Shown here: positions 24,301 through 36,129 of the stretch, piece after piece
How positions within the stretch are numbered: the stretch's first letter is position 1
Layout: the number at the start of each line of letters is the position of its first letter
Origin: Stercorarius parasiticus
Lineage: Eukaryota; Chordata; Aves; Charadriiformes; Stercorariidae
DNA length: 64,000 nucleotides
NCBI GenBank assembly: GCA_013396915.1
Contig: VWZL01002022.1
Location: 310,001 to 374,000 of the forward strand
Reading direction: 5' to 3'
Notes under the pieces: generated by a model
Database searches by the model: none
What the model saw: the letters and a program-made list of their open reading frames with translations, nothing else
What the model was told of the DNA's origin: nothing
Made by a program: the position numbers and the translations under genes

Positions 24301-25400
24301 CTAGGGAGAAAGTTGAGAGAGAGAAATCCAGACTGGCTAGACAAGAAAGTTTTCAGTTGGAAGTTTTTTATTTGGGAAAATGATATGAAAGTCTCAGACA
24401 AGGAGTTTGAGAACTGAAACTAACACTGCATTGGGAACCTGTAGGAACTCTAATGAGTCAGAAGATGGAGAGCAGGACAAGAAAACACTGAAGTGAAGAG
24501 ATCCTTAACAGTGAAAAGAGTGCATAAGGAGAGACCACAGAAGGAAGGCTGGAGAATCTGGGGTGGAAACAATGTTTGTGAGAACATGCAGAAGATGAAG
24601 TTGGAATAATTGTTCCATTAGCAGTGGTAATCATCTGTAAAACTCATAGGTTAAATGCATTTACATACAATCCATTTCTGGCCCTTGTGTAAACCAAGAA
24701 GCTGATATTGCAGTCTCGTAATTAGCTAGTCAATGGCAGAAGCTCTGGATATTCTAAGCCAGGTAATGGGTCATGTTAGCAAACGGTAGCAAATTTGTAA
24801 GTTTTGTTCATTCACCTTTCTCAAAAACTTAAAAAATCCAGTTCTGTTTCTCTCTTGTTCTCTCCCTTCTCCTTCTTCCTCCTCTCTAATATATATACCC
24901 GTCACAGTAAATGAGGATTTTCAGTACTAAAAGCTAAAAACTTGAAAGGTAGGAAAGAGTTTAAGAGTTACTCTTCACTACCTCATCATGAACCAGGACC
25001 TTGTGGAAAAACTGAGACACAGACTGTCTATTTGGTCTTTTTTAAATCAATTTGCTGTACTGAATTGCATTCACTAAAAGATATTTTCAGATACAAGGCT
25101 GTAAACTCCCCAGAGTTATTTTAGTTGTTGGTTTGTTTTGATTCCCCTCAGCGTAATCTCTGCCTTGTGTGGGTTGACTGTCCTTCATTCAGGCCAACTA
25201 GTCTTTATCCATTAGCTGTTCTTGGCAAACATTTGATGCCATCTTGCTCTCTCTAGTGAAGATAAGCATGATGAGAGCTGTATAGTTTCTGCATTAAGTT
25301 CATGAGTCCACCATTTCTAGGATCTCTGTAGATGTTGAATAGCTTCAAAGAGATACATGATAGTTGTGAAGTCATGGGACAAACATGACATTTCCTGTCA
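21380..25400. other. No gene recognised
   Basis: AT-rich, with a somewhat GC-richer patch at 21660-21880 carrying a 69-codon frame of unknown meaning. A purine-rich stretch lies at about 24280-24620 and a pyrimidine-rich stretch at about 24845-24890. A small direct duplication of 'ggttgtcaaat' occurs at 23390-23420. Confidence 0.4.
23514..23570. repeat. A-rich simple sequence
   Basis: A T9 run, then GGGAAAAG, sixteen A, GAAAAAATGGG and T6. Confidence 0.75.
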
Positions 25401-25431
25401 CCTATTAGAGCTATATACGCCCAGAGAGATG

Positions 25432-25650
25432 TTAGAACGTTTTGACATATTCATTATGCAGCCTTGCCATTTCCTTTAGTAATCTCTCATGATCACTGTC
25501 TGCATCAAATGTTTCAAAGAGGTCAACAAAGATGAGAAGTGATGTCAGCCCTCCACTCCACACCATCAAGAAATCATCCATCACTGACATTAGTATTTTG
25601 AGATCTGGGTTCTGGTTTGCATCAAGATTGCATTGAGAGTTGGACACTTG
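25432..25650 (-). mobile_element. L2-like LINE reverse transcriptase fragment, decayed
   Basis: The minus-strand frame of 71 codons follows the order of an L2/CR1-superfamily RT around motif A. It starts with ANQNPDLKILMSVMDDFLM (compare RANHSTETALL.V.DDLL). Then come GGLTSLLIFVDLFETFDA (compare GxxSxLVLLDLSAAFDT) and DHERLL (compare DHDILL). The position of the catalytic aspartate (FVDL) is kept. Downstream, at about 25320-25260, a frameshifted LFNIY piece may correspond to the LLFNIYxxPL block before the YADD box. This is not the bird CR1 subfamily seen elsewhere in the window, so it is probably much older. The alignment is from memory of the family pattern. Confidence 0.5.
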
Positions 25651-26689
25651 CTACAGCCTGGTTGTTTCTTACCCCAATAGTCTGTCATTGTTATAAGAAC
25701 ATCACATAAAATATCGGTAATGTTGTGCCCTCTGTGCTGGAGCTGCTGTCACTGAGATTCTAGGATCAATAGGAGTGACTGGGGATGGTTTCTGACTTCT
25801 TTCGTTTCATCAGTTTCAGGTTGAGATGCATGGCAGAACACCGACCTATGCCTGTGAATAGAGAGGAGGGACTCCAGTAAGAACAAGAAATAGAAACCTG
25901 CATCAGAAAATGGTCAGTCACAAATGACCAGTGGCTCCACTTTGTGACAGCTTAGGGATGAAGTGAAATGAAAAATCTATCCACTGGGCAGCTGGCCAAT
26001 ATGCAAAAAATACTGCTTTGATTCGTGAGCTTTGTCATTAACTATAGATATAGCACCATGCAAAATCCAGCTTCAGAGTTATAAGACAAGCTCCATAAGA
26101 GGAAACTTTCTCAACTAGATTTTCACCTTAGGGTATCATAGAAATGATGGCCAGTAAAAAGGTTCAGGCTAAATTTTGGATGCAGCAATTATCAGTATTC
26201 GGACCAATTCCATTGCTAGAGAAACTTTATGAAGATACTTGGAAATTATATATTTCAGTTTAAAGTTCTTTCTGGAATTTTACTCAGGAGAAAAATTACA
26301 CCATCAGTCTAAAGAAATAAGCATTTCTTCTTGAGAAAAAGCCAAAAGAGAGAAAAGTAACAGCTGAGAAAAGACGCCCAGTAGTACATGTACAGGTAAA
26401 GTATAAGTAAAATTTAAATATTTGCAAAATGGAGCTGTTGATCGTATGTGTCAAGGAAAAGCCTGTTTAGGAAAATGCTCAATAACTGTTGAATAGCTGT
26501 TTGCTACCTTGAAAAACCTGGGATGTGAAATCACAAGATGCTTGTACAGTCCTTGGCATATTCAGATGCTGAATTTTTCTGTCCCTAGAATATTAGCAGT
26601 AAATCAAGAGACTTTAGAGAGCAAAAAGGATCTCAACAATATGACACTATCAGGTTTAATCTATTAAGCAGACCAAGTGGGTGACAGAC

Positions 26690-27090
26690 TGTGACAGGGA
26701 AAGTTTTTCATTCACTTATGCACACACACTAGTGAGAGGGTGGAATCAAACCAGGGGAGATGCAGCACCTCTCTGTCCAGTCTTGGGCTCTGGGTGGCAG
26801 ATTGGCCTGCCCTGAAGCATAAGGTTACCACCTCAGGCTATCTGCTCCTACATGGTGTCGGAAGTAGCAGCGTTCTTCCCAGTTTCCACAGCAAGGGTTT
26901 TTTATAGGCAGATGCCAGCACGGATTGCCAATCTTATCTGTAGACAATGACATTACAGGACACCTTTCTGACAGGTTCAGGTGTTCTCCTGTCACTTGTT
27001 GATCATGGCCCATAGCGCACACCAGGGCTCCTCACACTCAGTTCTTGTTTACATTACTTATTAACTCTTGGTCAACGTAGGACCGTGACA
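26690..27090 (-). mobile_element. LTR-like element on the minus strand, possibly a solo LTR
   Basis: On the minus strand the block starts with TGTCACGGTCC and ends with CCCTGTCACA, so it has the TG...CA ends of an LTR, and it is about 400 bases long. A TATAAAA box sits near its middle (26906-26900), inside a GC-richer body unlike the AT-rich flanks. A minus-strand frame at 27022-26825 crosses the box and is not coding in any recognised way. No internal retroviral sequence or clear target duplication adjoins it. The family is not identified; LTR lengths and ends like these occur in several bird ERV classes. Confidence 0.45.
26900..26906 (-). promoter_or_regulatory. TATA box of the LTR-like element
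   Basis: TATAAAA on the minus strand, about 190 bases from the presumed 5' end of the element. This is a normal U3 position for a short LTR. Confidence 0.4.
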
Positions 27091-27099
27091 CCCCCATGT

Positions 27100-30000
27100 T
27101 AAAGAAAAGCCTGTAGAACGCTTCAAGTAAAATATCTGCTAGCTAGAAACTATTCCAAAATGTAGAAGGTATGTCTCCTGGACTCTAGTGATACCTTAGA
27201 TATCATGGGGTTTTTCCTCTGAGACTCAGGGCCTTAGTAAGTCAAATGCATCGTATACTTAAGCATGAATTTTAAGACACACAGCTTTTAGACAGAAATG
27301 CACAAACGCATCTGGACACCCAAGTCCCCTTTAAAGTGGAGAGGGACAGCTGGGTGTCAGGAAATGTGATTCACAGCTATGGGCATGTTGAGACAGACAG
27401 CAGTGTGTATGGATTCACTGGGAAAGTCAATACAGGCACGCAGGGGTCTAATGCAAACACCTTCATGAAGATCATTACTGTGTTTAGGCTCTGGAAGACT
27501 GTTGGGTGATAAATATTTAATCCAAAGAACACTTGAAGCCATCTCATTCTCTCCCACATGAAGCTTCAGCCTAATTTTACTCAGCTCTGCAAGCTCTCAC
27601 GCAATTTTTGTGTTTATTTAAAGCCTGACCTCTTAGATGACAAGAACAGAAATTATGCATGGTTGTCCACTAGCAACTTGGATAATTAACCAGCATCCAG
27701 ATTCTTTTAACCCCCAATCTAAGGCCTGAGATTCTGAGATGGCTTTTTCGCTCTACAATTTCATTGGCTTTTTTGCAAGAGGAAGGAAAGTCATATTCTT
27801 TTAAAACTCTGATCCAAACTGATATAAAATGTGTGCAAAGTTATATCACAGATATAAAGAGGACAATTTTTTTTGCCGTAAGGTAGAAATAGCAAGACAA
27901 AGGAAGGGATAGGAGTAACCAAATCATACGTGTTAATATAATCCCTTGGAAAGCAAAGTGGACACTCAGACCTTTGTACCCTGTGAACGGCTGAATATAA
28001 GTATTTGTCCACTATCTAGGGAATACTTGTCCTTCATTCACCTTTGAATGAAATGTTTGGAACTATTAAAGAACAGAATGAAAGCCTGACCCTCAGGATT
28101 AAAGGATTTAACATTCCCCTGTTCTGAAAATCAATCCCACCAAATAATGATAACTACTAAAATTATCACTGGACTCTAATCAACCATGTGTCACATGCAG
28201 TTTTACATTACCGAGCTAGAGGCTAGTCTGTTATCATAAACCCTAATACAAGATTTAGTTGCAATGAAGGAGTTTCATTCTACCAGGTTTTCCCCACAGC
28301 TGGCACAGCTAGATGTATACACATGGATGTTAACTAAATCTCAGTTGATCTCAGCTTATGATATAGTCATGTTCAATAGCATAGCCATAAATTAATTTGA
28401 AAACTTAAAAGAAATTGATGCACAACCATATTTTACTTCAAGTCACATGCTTTCAAGATTCTGTTGCATAGAAAATTAGACCAAATAGTAGAAAAGTAGC
28501 TTTTAAAAGATTCTCCAATATTCAGTTTTTTACCTAACCCATGTTTCTGGATTTTTTTGTATTTTTAATTTGGAGGATTTCATTTCCAGGCTAAAAAAAA
28601 ATATGGAAGTTAAAATAAGGGTTGAGCACACTGATGTGAAAATTGAAGCTTAAAAATGCATCTAAACCTTTTTCTGTTTTTCCATTTTACCTGGAAAGCT
28701 TATAAGAATGCCTAATGTAAAGTAGGGAAATTTCCATCACAAATGTATGGACTGAAGATATTTAAATAACAATACTAGCATTTAGACATCATCTGTGTGA
28801 AAAGAATTTTCAGGCTTTTGAGGTACATCTTTTACTAGTCAAAAGGTAGCTTCTGGCAGTTTGCATGCTGTGTTGCCAGATTATATGATAATGTTCCTTC
28901 ATGTAAGAGATACGTAGGAGAGAAAAATTAGTGTCTTGGAAAGAGATTCTTACTCCTCCTAGGGTCCTTTTATGAGAGGTTAATGACCAGTAAAATGGGC
29001 TAGAAAAAAAATCACCAAACCTTGGAGATACAGGAACCGAGTCTTTTAAAGACTTTCACAAGCTCTGGTTTAGCAATCCTCAAGATCGGAAGATATGTCA
29101 GGAGAGAGTCATAGCCTATCTCTCCTCGTTTCTCATATGGAGTGGGCACCCGACAACCATTACAGTGTGCTAGACAGCAGCAGCGAAATGCATTTGCCTC
29201 AATGTCTGGGGATTAATTGTTATACTCCTGGACCTCTGCTTATTGTAGCTCTGGTCATGGGGGAGAGCAAATTACAAAGATATCTGCAGCTAGGATTGAG
29301 AAAACAGATTCTTCCAGAATTTTTCAGCTTCAAAATGAGACTTCTTTTTTCTTTCTTTCTCTTTAAACTGAATCAATGGCTTTTGTCTTTTGCCTTCCAT
29401 TCAGCACCAAGTACTCCAGTCAAGAGGGGCAGACAGAGCCCAAATTTAGGCACTTGAACTGAACTGAGGTTGGCCATGTCTCCTAGATCACAGAACACAG
29501 CAGCATACTGATGGGTCCCAATCTCCCGCAAGCTCATGCTCTGCTTGGAGAGCCTGAATACTGTCAGCTGCCCTAGCCAAGGTGCAAATGACTATTGCAG
29601 GCACAAAATCCAGGCAGAAAGCACCGGGAAAAGGTTTGACTTCTCCTGTCTTCCACTCTTGCAGGAGTGCAGGTGGACTGCAGGGAGCTAGGGAGAAAAG
29701 CTAGTGAAGGAAAATATGGGGTGAGGCAAAACAGTCCCAAAGCTTCACCAAGAGGTCTGTGCCTGAATTCTCTTAACTGAAAATCTAAGGAATAATTGTT
29801 CTTTGTGTAATGTGAGCTTTAACAGTTCTCCAGCCTTTTCTCATCTCATGTCAGCACCTCTTGGAGGTAAGATTCTCAGTGAAGAGCATCACTCACAAAT
29901 GCGATACCTTCCACCCATGAAAACTAAACTGTATGTAATCAAATATAGGGCATTCAACTTATTTGAACATCTACATACTTCAGGTTTTGATTTTGCCACC

Positions 30001-31630
30001 TTTTTGTAAGAAGAAGCTCAGAAATGAAGGTAAGGAAGCCAAGTGCTTTCATTAGACATGGATCATTCAAAACCTCTTCCATCTCCTTGTAATGTTTTTC
30101 ATCACATTTAAATGTGGGGACAAAGGTTATTTTCAGTATGCACACACAGATACGACTATCCCAGCTCGCTTAGACATTAAAGGGAAAGCAGAACTTTCCT
30201 TATCTGAAGGGCATCAATAAATTCCGGATTACAAAGTCCTAAACTCTCTGCACTGGATTAATAGTTTACCACCATTTTGATTTACTTAACAAATATTCAG
30301 TAGCCAGCTTGACAACTTGTGCTTGCTCCAGCTAGTACAGCAGGGTTTACCTCATAAATTATTTTAAGTGATTAACTACATAAAACCAGAGAGAGTATAT
30401 AACAATTTAAAAGCAAGAAAACCAAAAGATAGAAACACCATTATTTTTCATACATTTCTATGATAATGTTCAACACTTGTCAATACAATGACTTCAGAGG
30501 AATTTAAATATACATGTACACTTTCTGGTTTAAATTATAATGTATAAATACTCAAACAAGGCCAGACTGGAAGCAGGCTAAAAAGAGTTATACAAAGCTC
30601 TGTACTTTCATGGGTGGGTGCCTTATCACACTTTGCCAATTTAATCTGGTTAGACTATCATACTTTAAAACTCAGTATGTGTTGTACACTTACCGAAGGA
30701 GAAAGAATGTGGAGAAAGAAGACAAAAAGCACTGTTAGAACCTTATATATCTACTTGAGTCTAGCTCAGTTAATGTTTGAAAGAAAGAAAAAGCTATTGC
30801 TTTTGTGAATACTGGATAGGATTAGGATTGTTTCTCCTTTCAAATAACAAACAGCATTTTGCTAATGTGAAGCAAAGAAACTGCATACTGCAATGCTTAA
30901 AATGAAAGTGGCTATTAAGCCAAATTAAATTGCCTTCCCGAACGGGTTGATGGTGAAACTGCTTTTATACAGGACTGAAAGGTGTATTAGAAATCTCCCA
31001 GATGGAAGATACATGAGATTTGAATTTCCTCTTTTCAGAACAGCATATATTCCCTTCTACTGTAAACTTATTTTTAGTGCTTAGAATTTGTTCTCAGAGA
31101 TAGATGAACAAATGTGCTTGTGGTATTTCTATCAAAAAGTCTGGAAGTTAAATGCTTTATTACATATTCTCCAGTCACTTGAAATAGTGTGATGATCTTC
31201 TACAAGACAATATATGATGCATGATAATAAGTTTGCAAAGTGTGGGTTTAGACACAAGCACCCATCTTTATGCCTAATGTGGGCAATAGAATGGTTTTGT
31301 AACTGCTGCTGTATTTACCCATCTAATAAAAAGTTTTTGAGCTGGTGATCCTTGAGATAGTGAGCATGAATTCAAATATCTGTATTATTTTCATCATCTC
31401 TTGCATAATTGTGCACAGCTGGTGACAAATTAGACTATTATGAGTTATTACTTACAGAAATGGGCATAAGCAACATAGGATCCAGGCTTATTATGGTTCT
31501 CTAGGCAGATAGAAGCATTTCTGTTAGCATTAACGGTCATTGACAATGACGACTTTGGATCGGAACCTGCTTTCCTTTCCTTGCTGTTCTCTGTAACTGC
31601 CTAAGTAGATCTATTGAAGGTAGTATTCCA
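27100..31630. other. No gene or interspersed repeat recognised
   Basis: AT-rich. A 120-codon plus-strand frame at 29095-29457 has a hydrophobic middle but matches nothing I know and has no clear promoter. An AAG/GTAAGG donor-like site at about 30029-30036 lacks a convincing exon. Confidence 0.4.
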
Positions 31631-31636
31631 TGTTTT

Positions 31637-31653
31637 CACATCTGTCAGATGTG
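31637..31653. repeat. 17-bp palindrome with two E-box-like halves
   Basis: CACATCTG, one T, then CAGATGTG. Each half contains a CANNTG core. Confidence 0.75.
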
Positions 31654-31989
31654 TCCTCCATTTGTTCAGTTAAATTTAAATGAAGCAAGTTTCAATTCTA
31701 AATTCAGCAAAAATATGTCTCTGGTTGGTGCTCTCTGACATTTCTGTAGACTGATATCTCCTCATATTTTGACTTTTCAGACTCTTCCAAGACTTTGGAA
31801 AACCCACTACTTTTATTTTCAATCAGATTTCCATATAATTAATCACCCAAAAACATATCCTGCTCTTCATCCATTTGAGATTGAAATGGATATTTTTAAA
31901 CTCTATATCACATACTGTTATTATCACTTATACTTAGCAGTAGCATGGTTCTAAATGATTATCCCCTGTGCATTTAGTCTTTGGTTTAC

Positions 31990-32060
31990 CTGCAGCTTGT
32001 GAGCTCCTGCAGGCAAAGACAATTTCTGTTCATTTGTTTTAAGGTCCCATGTGGCCATAA
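31990..32060 (+). mobile_element. Possible old LINE 3' tail
   Basis: The string 'cttgtgagctcctgcaggca' followed by 'aagacaatttctgttc' resembles the 'gtgagctcctgagggcagggac' block near the 3' end of L2/L3 elements. The expected 'gcacaatgggg' part after it is not clear, so this is a weak call. Confidence 0.3.
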
Positions 32061-32511
32061 CAGATGAAATGGACAGTGCAATTTCCACAATGGATCTCCT
32101 TCATGCTAAATGGCAGTCCAAAAGGTCTAGTGAATGCTGGGTATTGAACAATAAAATTCATTGTTAACACATACCTCTTGCTGCCTGGAACTCAAAACAT
32201 ACAAGCATTTATAGAGTTCGGGGATAATAGAAAGTGTCTGTGATTGATTTAAGTTATGTATCACAATGCATAATATTTTTATACATGCAATAGAAATGTG
32301 TTACACTATAAATGCATTTTCTCTATAGAATTATAGTTCTATTTTATAATACCATGGATAAACGTTATCTGCTCCTAGAAACTCTTTATATAGCAGCTCT
32401 GAGATGGCTTTCCTGCTTGCCATACACTATTTTAATATTTACTTTTTTGCAGAACTATTTGTAAGTGCTTATTTTATAACAGATAAAATTGTTTTCACAT
32501 CTTTATTAAAG

Positions 32512-32572
32512 TGGTTGGGGTTTTTTTTGTTGGTTTGGTTTGTGGGTTTGTTTGGTCTTTTTTTGTTTGGGA
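32512..32572. repeat. T/G-rich simple sequence
   Basis: Imperfect (TTTG)n and (TTGG)n mixture with no C on the plus strand except one. Confidence 0.75.
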
Positions 32573-33042
32573 TTATTCAGGCCCATTGTGCATTGTGATT
32601 GATTTCCTCTTTGAAGCTGTTTTTTTTCCTTTTTAAAACTTAAGTAATTCTTTTACTTTAAGCAAAAATAATATAAAGTTTTTTCCCTAAGTAGTTTATA
32701 TTAAATATACTGTTTTCACCGCAAACTACACCACTTAATAGGCTGTTCTAGACTTCGCTTATACTTGTATGGTTTCAGAATGTGTCAAAGTTTGATGGGT
32801 TGATAGTGCACAGAGGGATTTTTTTCTCTTGTTTTTTATTTTTGCATCTTGGGCTCTGATTTAATGAAAGCCTACCTCCCTTTGCTAAAAACTGGATATG
32901 GAGCACAGCTCACCAAGCATGAGTAAAAATGGCAACATAATCTGCCATCTGTACATAAACTCAGTTACCAATATATTAAAAATTACCTCAGTACTTAGAG
33001 GTTTACCTAAATGTTCTACCTAAAAACAGTGCTAATCACCTT

Positions 33043-33064
33043 AAACTCCTTTTGAAAGGAGTTT
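33043..33064. repeat. Inverted repeat, 10-bp arms with 2-base spacer
   Basis: AAACTCCTTT, then TG, then AAAGGAGTTT. The arms are perfectly complementary. Confidence 0.85.
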
Positions 33065-33149
33065 GTTTATGACATGATTCTCCCAGGAATAACTTAAAAG
33101 CATAAACTAGTCAGAATGGGTCATCTATATTTGTGTCCATGTGTATAAT

Positions 33150-33252
33150 GTATTTAAATGCATATGTTGACTGTTCATATATATGTATATAAGTGAAGTT
33201 GTGTATTCTATATGTATACACACACAAGATCACACACTCTATATAGATAGGA
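33150..33252. repeat. TA/CA-rich simple sequence
   Basis: Interrupted atatat, gtatat and cacaca runs. Confidence 0.6.
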
Positions 33253-33434
33253 ATCATGTTTCTTACTTTTGAAGATGTATGGGTATATCTGAAGTACAAA
33301 AAATAAGAAACGTTTCCTATGGTCACAGACCTTTATTTGCATTTATAGACTTATAATTATCAGCTGCTGGAGAAAGAATATTACCTGGGTCTTTGTTTGA
33401 TGTGGTGCATCTCCATTTACTTTTTCGTCTGTAG

Positions 33435-33490
33435 GGCTGGTGGAGATATATGATTGCAGCACATCCTGGAATACCTACAGTAGCTTCAAG
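33435..33490 (+). other. Candidate 56-base exon with good splice signals
   Basis: The left border is ttactttttcgtctgtag and the right border is TTCAAG/GTAAGTATTAG, a near-consensus donor. The 56 bases are open in two frames (one starting GWWRYMIAAHPG, the other ending YSSFK), so coding is not established. It could be an exon of a coding gene, of a lncRNA, or a chance pairing. No neighbouring exon was found. Confidence 0.25.
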
Positions 33491-33499
33491 GTAAGTATT

Positions 33500-36050
33500 A
33501 GGGATAAAAATAGCAGCGCATCCCCAGGACAATGACAGCAGATGTTTTTCACTGGGGATGTTGCCCAGATCAAAGGTACTGAACAGAGACTGATGGTTAT
33601 TGTCTATATTATGGAGTTCCCACAGTAGCTTGTTCTGCCTCCTAAATCAAAGTATCTGCACTGGTTCTGGCCACAAGTGGGATCCCTGTGGCGCGCTACT
33701 CTCCATGGTTTAGAGTTGGTGCGTGTGGAGCTAGTGTGGAATAGATATTTCCGCTCAAGCTAATACGAAAGTATCCATAAGCTCTTTTTATTTGGTTTTA
33801 CTTTCTTGGACTTCAAAAGGGGCCACAGGCATCAAACTGGCCAAAAATCTATTGTGCCTTACTCCTAGGTGAAGTATTAACTTTAAGAACATACTTGGCT
33901 TGAAAGTTCTGAACGAGAGCCAGAATCAGAACCAGAACCAGAAAAAAAAAAAAAAGCCAACAACACAAAAAGCAAGTTACAAAGAATCCAGGGAGATACT
34001 AGTTTCAGCAGCAGTCAGCCAAAAACGTTCCCAGTCTTTAATCTTTGGTATTAGCTACTCATTCTTGGTTGTGACAGTAGAAAAGTATGTGGGTCTGTGA
34101 CCCAAACCATAGACGACACAAAATTTGGCTGAAGTCTCTGAAAGGACTGTTCATCAGCCGGTTTTCACTTTACCACACTGTTTACAGGAAGAGGTAAATA
34201 GTTTGATCCAAACAATCTCTTAATTCCAGTTTTGAGGCAGACACTTTTTTCACTCTTTAAATGCAGAACCTGCAAGCAGTGCACTGAATAAGGCTCTGTT
34301 CATTTGTAAAATCACAGTCTATACAGCTGCTCTCCATTTGACGCAAGCAGCTTTAAATTATTTGATCATATTCTCCTTCTGAAAGCAGAATCTGAAAAAC
34401 AGAAGGATTTACAAGTGCATTCTGTTGCTATTTCTTTGTCCCATCATTAAAAATGAGGTTGTAAATCAAACAGTGCATGGATTTCCCTTTTGGCACATTT
34501 ATCCCCTACAGGTCATTACTGTATGTGGGCAGAAAGTGTTGTTGCACTTCAAAGCTATTATCAACCTTCTGTTAGTGGAATTACAAGTTTAGCTCTGAAC
34601 AGACCCATACTTGATTAAATATTTATTGTTTATAGCCTTTTTTCACCATAAAAATATAAATGAGATGACAGTGAGAAAATTCTGCTCTTTTAAGTTAGGA
34701 ATAAGTAAGGGTTCTTTTGGCATAGTTTTTCACGAAAAATACACAGTGCTCTCGGCACTAATACTAATATACTATTTTTATACAAGCCTTGTTTATTTTG
34801 CTCCAAAAAACTTCTCAAAATGAAACAGACATCACTGATGACCTTAAACCTGCAAATATACTTTTCAAATTAAGAGAAACAAGCACGTGGCAGTTATTGT
34901 ACGGAAACAGATCTCTAAACTGTATGGTTGCTTCAGAAAAAGATAAAACAATATGATACATTTAAAAAAGTAATGCCAATCATGGAGAAAGACAGTGAAG
35001 TGGACAAATTCCTGTTTTCCTCTGTGATGATTGTCTTATTCCCTGAAGCATAACACTTGATTGCCCTCATCTTTACATGGATAACTACAAATGTTATTAT
35101 TGGCTATAAAATTATCCAGCCCTTCTGAAAAATTAGTCTCCAGCATCTGTCTTTCCCATTTTGCTGCAGCCATGAATATCATGTGCTGATGACAGTGCAA
35201 AGGAAGACACACTTGCTCCTATATGTTTTCCACGTGCATTTTCTCTGGTGATTCTCTGATCTTTAGAAAAGCACAAGAAAAAGAGATGCTTTTGGGCAGG
35301 ATTCAATTGCTAACCAGTAGGCTTCTTGCATTTTTTCTCAACATATCCCTCTCCTCACCTCCAGGTGTCACTCCAAAAGGATTTCTTTCTTGCCTAGTGA
35401 CAGAGTCATATCTACCCATGTCCAGTGTGGATGTTTTGGATGCTGCAGGGGATCTAAAATGCTTCTAGAAAATGTGTACTTGGCCACCTGAATTCCTCAC
35501 TTGGTTGCCTGAAGACTGTAACCTCTGGAAAGTTAAAGAATATTCTATTTTTGTTTAGTCACCTAATTTCTATTGGCACTAAATGTCAGTCTAAAAAGAA
35601 AATACATATTTTTTTTTCCAGTATACTCAGTCTATGTTCAGGAAGTTTCCCATTCACTGAGGATGGAGAATTTGCACTAAATTATATGACATGTATATAC
35701 TTTCTATGTCTTATTATGAACTTCCGTCTCTCTTGTCATCATATCAGAAAAAAGCGTAACAAGGAGCAGTTGTAAGATGTGATAAGGAGTTCATCTGCCT
35801 ACACATGAAGGATCAGCACCAGATGGGGGCATGAAGCTGCAACAGCCTCACCTCTGTTATGTGCCTGGTTTCAGCAATGTCTGATAATATGAATATTGAT
35901 ACAATTCCTGCAAGAGGAAGGACAAGGGCAAAACAGGTTGCAGAGGTTTTCTTGGTCACAGAAGTACTGGGTGCATACTTTACAGCAAAAAAAAAAGATG
36001 TCACTTAAAGCGATGCTAATTAACAACAGTTGTACATTCTTCACAGTTCA
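33500..36050. other. No gene recognised
   Basis: AT-rich, with a short (CAGAAC)n-type repeat followed by A14 at about 33918-33955. Small frames only. Confidence 0.4.
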
Positions 36051-36056
36051 ATAGAA

Positions 36057-36128
36057 CACATTTGCTATATCATGTTATTTTAGTTGCAATATCACATTTG
36101 CTATATCATGGTATTTTAGTTGCAATAT
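36057..36128 (+). repeat. Tandem duplication, 36 bp twice
   Basis: Copy 1 at 36057-36092 and copy 2 at 36093-36128 both start CACATTTGCTATATCATG and end TTTTAGTTGCAATAT. They differ at a single base (T or G after CATG). The near identity implies a recent or conserved event. Confidence 0.95.
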
Positions 36129-36129
36129 C

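Noticed and set aside
29095..29457. A 120-codon plus-strand frame.
   Set aside because: No domain, no splice or promoter context, and similar lengths are expected by chance at this base composition over 64 kb.
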